Of a DNA stretch of 16,422 nt, positions 12,353 to 16,422 are shown one piece after another. The stretch is from Patescibacteria group bacterium (GTDB taxonomy: Bacteria; Patescibacteriota; Minisyncoccia; Portnoybacterales; GWB1-42-6): NCBI GenBank assembly GCA_018826025.1, contig JAHKAK010000071.1:1-16422 (forward strand), given 5' to 3'. The position numbers and the translations under genes are program-made. Numbering within the stretch: the stretch's first letter is position 1; each line of letters begins with the position of its first letter. The notes beneath the pieces are model-generated. The model worked only from the letters and a program-made list of their open reading frames with translations, made no database searches and was not told where the DNA came from.

Positions 12353-13672
12353 TTATCTAGCAATAATGTTCAATTGCTCCTGAATCACGGCCGCCATTTC
12401 CATCACTTGATTGCCGTAAAAATAATAAGTTGGCTTATTCCAGCGGCTGCCGGCAAAATAAATTTGCGCGGCCTTCCATTCAGCGTTATAAGTTTGCGCG
12501 CCGGCGCCGGCTTGCGTTAATTTTATGCTGGCCGCCACAAACGCGTCTTCAATATCCCAAGGATCTGGCGGATTGTGGCCGGTCAATTGCGCTATCTTAT
12601 CTTTATATTGCAGCCACACCGCGGGCAAAAATTGCGCCGGGCCCATGGCACCGCCCCAGCCGTATGATGGCTTGCGCGACACCGGTGTTTTGTCCGGATC
12701 CAAATTCAACTCATCGCAAATTTGGATAAAAGCATCCTGGTCTCTTTTGTGCATATCGCGCCGCCAGGTGCCAGTTCCCACTTTCTCGCCCCAACTGGAT
12801 TCATTTTTAAGCACGGCCAGTAAAAAAGCCGGCCGAATACCTGTTAAATTAGAGGCTTTTTTCGCATATTGATACGCTTTTTCCAGCGTCATGGACAGCC
12901 CCACTCCTTCCAATAAATAAAGATTCTTTCTGATTGATTCGGCGTCTGTTTTAGCTTTTTTTATCAAGCCTTGATAATTTGACTCTTGGCCTTTAGTTTG
13001 CGCTAATAAATTATTTTTTTCGCTCTGTTGAATGGTTAAAGAGCGTTTTTGAATTTCCTGCAAAACCTTCAGCTGATTAAACTCTTCTTTCCTCTCTTCT
13101 AACAGCTGTTTATCGTTTTCCCAAATAACTTTTGATTCCCGAATCGCCTCCATACTTTCGTAGATTCCATTTTGCGCGTTTTGCAAGGAACTGACCCGAT
13201 CAAAAATATCAGAAAGCTTTTCATTGCTCAATATCATTTCCAGCGTTCCCTGCTGATCCGCTTCATAAATTGCCTGAACGTATTTGCCTAAAAGTTCCCG
13301 TTCTCTCTCTAATTTTAATTCGGCCTGGCCCAAGGCTAAATTTTTTTCAGAAATCCCAACTTCTGTCTGGCTAATATTTAAAGCCGTGCGCTGAATTTCC
13401 AATTGCGCCGCCTTCATCTTGCTGTCCAGCAGAGAGACTTCTCTTTTTAAAGTGTTCCCTTGCTGTTTTAAATCAGAAATGCTGGCGCGGTAAGCGTCAA
13501 TTTGTTTTTGAATCTCATCGATTTGCTGGCGCAGACTGTTTTTCTGATCTTCCGCGGGCGTGGCTAAAGCAAATTTAAAAAACATCAAAGAAAAAAATAA
13601 AACAAAAAACCACCCCGCCGCTAAACGCGAAGTGGCTTTGTGGAAAAATTTATTTTTAACAAGTTTTTCCAT
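12353..13672 (-). CDS. Secreted coiled-coil lytic transglycosylase (MltB/SLT-like)
   Basis: A 439-residue exported peptidoglycan enzyme. The signal peptide or anchor is at about 18-38, with a likely cleavage after ALA in FALATPAED. Residues 42-255 are a long heptad-rich coiled coil (LRQQIDEIQKQIDAYRASIS onward) like the regulatory arms of PcsB/CwlO-type hydrolases. The C-terminal domain (about 262-439) matches MltB-like transglycosylases: catalytic Glu291 in LKNESSWG, GGAMGPAQFLP at 340-350, and PWDIEDAFVAASIKL. It would cleave glycan strands, and a coiled-coil-plus-hydrolase build suggests control by an FtsX-like division partner (inference). I use ATG 13672; the longer frame upstream overlaps rplY. 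It follows rplY by 22 bp. Confidence 0.87.
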   Translation of the reverse strand: MEKLVKNKFFHKATSRLAAGWFFVLFFSLMFFKFALATPAEDQKNSLRQQIDEIQKQIDAYRASISDLKQQGNTLKREVSLLDSKMKAAQLEIQRTALNISQTEVGISEKNLALGQAELKLERERELLGKYVQAIYEADQQGTLEMILSNEKLSDIFDRVSSLQNAQNGIYESMEAIRESKVIWENDKQLLEERKEEFNQLKVLQEIQKRSLTIQQSEKNNLLAQTKGQESNYQGLIKKAKTDAESIRKNLYLLEGVGLSMTLEKAYQYAKKASNLTGIRPAFLLAVLKNESSWGEKVGTGTWRRDMHKRDQDAFIQICDELNLDPDKTPVSRKPSYGWGGAMGPAQFLPAVWLQYKDKIAQLTGHNPPDPWDIEDAFVAASIKLTQAGAGAQTYNAEWKAAQIYFAGSRWNKPTYYFYGNQVMEMAAVIQEQLNIIAR

Positions 13673-13694
13673 CCTAAAATTTGTATTAAAACGG

Positions 13695-14375
13695 TTATTT
13701 AACCTGCTCTGTTTCTGCCTGATCGGCGCCGGCGGCGGTCTCGGCCGCTTTTTCTTCTTCACCCACAACTTTAATTTCCGCCACCGTGTCAGCGGGCTTA
13801 GCCTCCAGTTCTTCCATTTCTTTATCGGAACGAGGCGGAGCCACCAAAACAACCGTCTCCTCCGGATTAGCTATCACCCTAACGCCACTGCCCAATGATA
13901 GGTCTTTTATATAAATTTTATCTTCAAAAGTCTTTAACGAAGATATTTCCACTGGAATTTCTTTCGGCAAATCCTGCGGCAAAGCTTCAACTTCCACTTC
14001 TTGCATCGCGCGCACGAGCACCCCGCCATCCGCTTTCACCGCTGGCGACTCGCCAATAAAAACAAAAGGAACCTTTGTTTTTATTTTTTCGTCCATCTTC
14101 ACTTCAAAAAAATCAACATGAGTTATCTGGCTCGACAAAGGATCTTTGGCAAAATCGTGAATAAAAACATTGTGTTTTTTATCGCCAATAGCTAAATTTA
14201 ATAGCGTGGTTTCACCGGCTTGCTTAAAAATTTTATCAAATTCTTTAGCGCTAACCGTCACCGCCGTTGGCTTTATGCCATGACCATACAAAACAGCCGG
14301 AAGAAATCCATCTTTCCTTAAACTGCTTACTTTCTTGCCAAAAATAGTCCTTGTTTCAGCTTTTAATTCCAGCAT
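13695..14375 (-). CDS. rplY: 50S ribosomal protein bL25 (TL5/CTC form)
   Basis: A 226-residue bL25 of the long CTC/TL5 type that binds 5S rRNA. The N-terminal domain (1-92) begins MLELKAETRTIFGKKVSSLR and includes GFLPAVLYGHGIKP and HNVFIHDFAKDPLSSQITHVDF. The C-terminal beta domain (93-180) contains 'KVPFVFIGESPAVKADGGVLV' and LPQDLPKEIPVEI. The last 40 residues are an Ala/Glu-rich acidic tail typical of the long form. An upstream TTG would add three residues, but ATG 14375 fits the family. It is probably co-transcribed with the lytic transglycosylase downstream. Confidence 0.93.
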   Translation of the reverse strand: MLELKAETRTIFGKKVSSLRKDGFLPAVLYGHGIKPTAVTVSAKEFDKIFKQAGETTLLNLAIGDKKHNVFIHDFAKDPLSSQITHVDFFEVKMDEKIKTKVPFVFIGESPAVKADGGVLVRAMQEVEVEALPQDLPKEIPVEISSLKTFEDKIYIKDLSLGSGVRVIANPEETVVLVAPPRSDKEMEELEAKPADTVAEIKVVGEEEKAAETAAGADQAETEQVK

Positions 14376-14447
14376 AAAAATCAATTAACGTTTAACGTCA
14401 ACAATAGACACTGTATCATGTTTTATAAATAAAAACAAGCCTTTATT

Positions 14448-15398
14448 TTATGGTTTAAAATTCTGCGCCCGGCATATCAATTTATATGCATTCCCATGGC
14501 TCAACAACCCTAGATAAGAAGCCATCGTTCCTATCCCGCCATCCGCCTCCAATTTTTTATACATCCGCCATTTGGTTGACGAACGTAAAACTCGGTGATG
14601 TGAAAAATTAACCCACCCCAAAAAATCAACGCCGGAAGACAATGATTTAATAAAAACTTTTTCAGGGTGTAATTGCAATTTAAGTTCGTGCGATAAAAAA
14701 TCAGCGACCACAGAAATTTGTTTCTCCAGCCATTCACGGTTTTCAGAAAAAATAACAAAATCATCGGCATAACGGATATAATATTTGGCTTTCAATTTAC
14801 GTTTAATAAATTGGTCAAGCTCGTTCATATAAATATTCACCAAAAGCTGACTGGTTAAATTTCCAAGCGGTAGACCAACGCCAGTTTTACCTTCGGCATT
14901 AAAACTGTCTACCACCCATGAAAGAAGCCGTAAAACATCTTCCTCTTCGACATGCTTCACTAAAATATCTTTCAATATTTTATGGTCAATGCTGGCAAAA
15001 AATTTTCGGATGTCGCATTTTAGAACCCAGACGGTCCGAGTGTGATTGTGCGAAACGATTCTGCCGTATTCCCGGAATTTATTTATCGCCCGATGCGTGC
15101 CCTTACCAATACGGCAGGAATACGAATCAAAAATAAATTGCCGGTCAAAATACGGATACAAAATCCGGTAAAGCGCGTGGTGCACTAACCGGTCGCGCAC
15201 GCTGGCTTTGTGAATATCGCGCGGCTTGGGGTCGTTGATTTTAAACGCCTGATAACCGCCATGCCGATATGTTTTTCCCGCAAGTTCCTGATGAAGTGCC
15301 AGAATATTATCCATAAAATGCGCTGAAAACTCGGCCACATCCTGGCGTTTTCTTTTTCCGCGTAAAAATTCTTGCCAGGAAATAAGCAAATTTTCCAT
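14448..15398 (-). CDS. Diversity-generating retroelement reverse transcriptase
   Basis: A 316-residue reverse transcriptase that copies the TR RNA with errors at adenines so that the cDNA can replace the VR. Visible motifs: HKASVRDRLVHHALY (64-78), catalytic Asp129 in LKCDIRKFFASIDH, motif 4 GLPLGNLTSQ at 175-184 followed by LLVNIYMNELD, the active site YADD at 210-213, LQLHPEKV (241-248) and FLGWV (259-263). The GLPLGNLTSQ form and the compact length without maturase or endonuclease domains fit DGR RTs. The C-terminal arm is basic and short. The TR (15852 to about 15980) lies upstream on the same strand, with avd antisense between them. The start ATG 15398 is 12 bp from the divergent avd ATG, and no Shine-Dalgarno is visible. 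Confidence 0.92.
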   Translation of the reverse strand: MENLLISWQEFLRGKRKRQDVAEFSAHFMDNILALHQELAGKTYRHGGYQAFKINDPKPRDIHKASVRDRLVHHALYRILYPYFDRQFIFDSYSCRIGKGTHRAINKFREYGRIVSHNHTRTVWVLKCDIRKFFASIDHKILKDILVKHVEEEDVLRLLSWVVDSFNAEGKTGVGLPLGNLTSQLLVNIYMNELDQFIKRKLKAKYYIRYADDFVIFSENREWLEKQISVVADFLSHELKLQLHPEKVFIKSLSSGVDFLGWVNFSHHRVLRSSTKWRMYKKLEADGGIGTMASYLGLLSHGNAYKLICRAQNFKP

Positions 15399-15410
15399 GG
15401 ATATGATATT

Positions 15411-15835
<425 letters not shown>

Positions 15836-15851
15836 ACGCGGAAAAGAATTG

Positions 15852-15980
15852 ACTTTCGGAAACGGAAAACGAACTCGTTGTCGCTGTTCCACATGTTGTC
15901 CGGATTGGCGTTGTTGCCATTGAGTTTCAGCTTGTCGCTATCACTATTCAGATTGAACACGTTCGGATTGCCATCACGGT
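15852..15980 (-). other. DGR template repeat (TR)
   Basis: Minus-strand template, Asn-codon rich, for mutagenic retrohoming. Positions 15852-15932 align without gaps to the VR at 16342-16422 (offset 490). By hand count 69 of 81 positions match, and all 12 differences are adenines on the minus strand (15856, 15879, 15888, 15896, 15897, 15906, 15912, 15915, 15920, 15921, 15926, 15927). AAC/AAT codons continue to about 15975, so the TR probably extends to around there; that boundary is not certain because the VR runs off the window. The 22 bp at 15857-15878 are identical in both copies and nearly free of adenine on the coding strand, as expected for the initiation-of-mutagenic-homology end. No convincing TR promoter is seen upstream. 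Confidence 0.9.
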
Positions 15981-16130
15981 CGGTTATGTATGCGATGCCA
16001 TCTGTGCCACTGCCCAAGTAATCCGTAAAAACGAAAGACTGCAGGCTGTATATTATTTGGGATCTAAAATCCACCAGCATCACATACCAAGTTAATTTCT
16101 TTTTTAAGACAAAATATAAACCACTCTGTA

Positions 16131-16158
16131 AAAAGCCCTGCCTACGGCAGGCAGGCTT
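16131..16158 (-). terminator. Intrinsic terminator after the DGR target gene
   Basis: On the minus strand AAGCC-TGCCT pairs with AGGCA-GGCTT (one bulged G) around a 5-nt loop, followed by TTTTT. It lies about 170 bp after the target-gene stop and before the TR, so the TR probably needs its own promoter in 15980-16130. The rest of 16159-16330 has a small CCGCC/GGCGG hairpin (16261-16273) and no gene. Confidence 0.6.
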
Positions 16159-16330
16159 GGCCGTTTACATTCTCGATCTATATCTGCCAACATAGTCTTG
16201 AGAAGCCTTAGCCGCTCAATAAAACCAAGCTAACTTCATTATACCAAAAATTTTCACCGACCGCCTACGGCGGAAAAGTATCAAAGGTTCAAAAACCCAA
16301 AGCATCAAAAATTTCAAAGTGTAAAAAATT

Positions 16331-16422
16331 CTAAGAATCTAACTTGCGGAAACGGAAAACGAACTCGTAGTCGCTGTCCCACATGAAGTCCGGATGGGCG
16401 TAGTAGCCAGAGAGTAACAGCT
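16331..16422 (-). CDS. C-terminus of the DGR variable (target) protein
   Basis: The last 29 codons of a minus-strand gene that enters from beyond the window end, with stop TAG at 16333-16331. The visible tail contains GYYAHPDFMWDSDYEF followed by VFRFRK and LDS. This is the diversified end of a DGR target, by family knowledge usually a C-type-lectin-fold ligand-binding domain. Aligned to the TR translation (NGNNANPDNMWNSDNEF), eight residues differ: Lys to Leu, and Asn to Ser, Tyr, Tyr, His, Phe, Asp and Tyr. All come from adenine changes. The hydrophobic/aromatic outcomes suit a binding surface. The rest of the protein, and so its location and display mode, lie outside the window. Confidence 0.88.
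   Translation of the reverse strand, partial: LLLSGYYAHPDFMWDSDYEFVFRFRKLDS
16342..16422 (-). repeat. DGR variable repeat (VR), partial
   Basis: The part of the VR inside the window, aligned at offset 490 to the TR. Of 26 adenines in the TR coding strand over this span, 12 are changed here (8 to T, 3 to C and 1 to G on the coding strand). None of the 55 non-adenine positions is changed, by hand count. The upstream part of the VR is cut off at 16422. Confidence 0.92.

Noticed and set aside
16261..16273. CCGCC/GGCGG hairpin as the DGR cruciform next to the VR
   Set aside because: It is about 58 bp past the target stop codon, too far from the VR 3' end to match the known hairpin position. It may just be a small repeat.

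Overview
The window looks like a piece of a chromosome from a Candidate Phyla Radiation (Patescibacteria, probably Parcubacteria-like) bacterium. The evidence is a very short EF-Ts (149 aa), a release factor 1 without its N-terminal domain, small housekeeping proteins with CPR-style single-membrane-helix hypotheticals between them, and intergenic spaces crowded with many different palindromic repeats. TGA is used as a normal stop codon, so this is not one of the UGA-recoded lineages. The lineage call is inference from style, not from a marker-gene search.

Layout. (1) Positions 1-4.1 kb: an AT-rich, repeat-free, minus-strand operon of three surface-polysaccharide glycosyltransferases (one a two-domain GT2-like/GT9-like fusion). 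It overlaps by 4 bp the start of a gene leaving the window, possibly a THUMP-domain RNA methyltransferase. A good sigma70-type promoter sits at 4085-4113. (2) 4.1-6.5 kb: a Nudix hydrolase, a small serine hydrolase, a tRNA-Tyr surrounded by broken tRNA-Tyr pieces, and a small membrane protein. (3) 6.54-7.12 kb: a striking locus in which four tRNA-Thr(UGU) sequences are nested inside one another. Each inner copy lies in the D-loop or anticodon loop of the next outer copy and is bordered by perfect 14-17 bp inverted arms of different sequence. A fifth 5' fragment lies outside. (4) 7.15-11.04 kb: translation genes, rpsB-tsf plus a TPR protein on the minus strand and rpmE-prfA on the plus strand, diverging from a shared promoter region. 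(5) 11.04-14.4 kb: repeats, a conserved membrane protein, a coiled-coil lytic transglycosylase and bL25 (rplY). (6) 14.45-16.42 kb: a diversity-generating retroelement (DGR). It has a reverse transcriptase with YADD and GLPLGNLTSQ motifs, an Avd accessory gene, a template repeat (TR), and the variable repeat (VR) at the 3' end of a target gene that runs off the window.

The DGR call is strong. In the 81 aligned positions of TR and VR, all 12 differences fall on adenines of the TR coding strand and none on other bases. They turn Asn codons into Tyr, Phe, His, Asp and Ser. Two features are unusual. The avd gene is inverted, antisense between TR and RT. Its start is also separated from the Avd body by a C9-(CT)12 simple repeat that puts the two parts out of frame by exactly one CT unit. 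The gene is therefore either a phase-variable DGR switch, a recent pseudogene, or a sequencing error.

A general theme is nesting. Palindromic units with ACCCCG...CGGGGT ends sit inside other palindromes, and similar CCCC...GGGG arms border the tRNA insertions. Several repeat units begin within a few bases of a stop codon or tRNA end.
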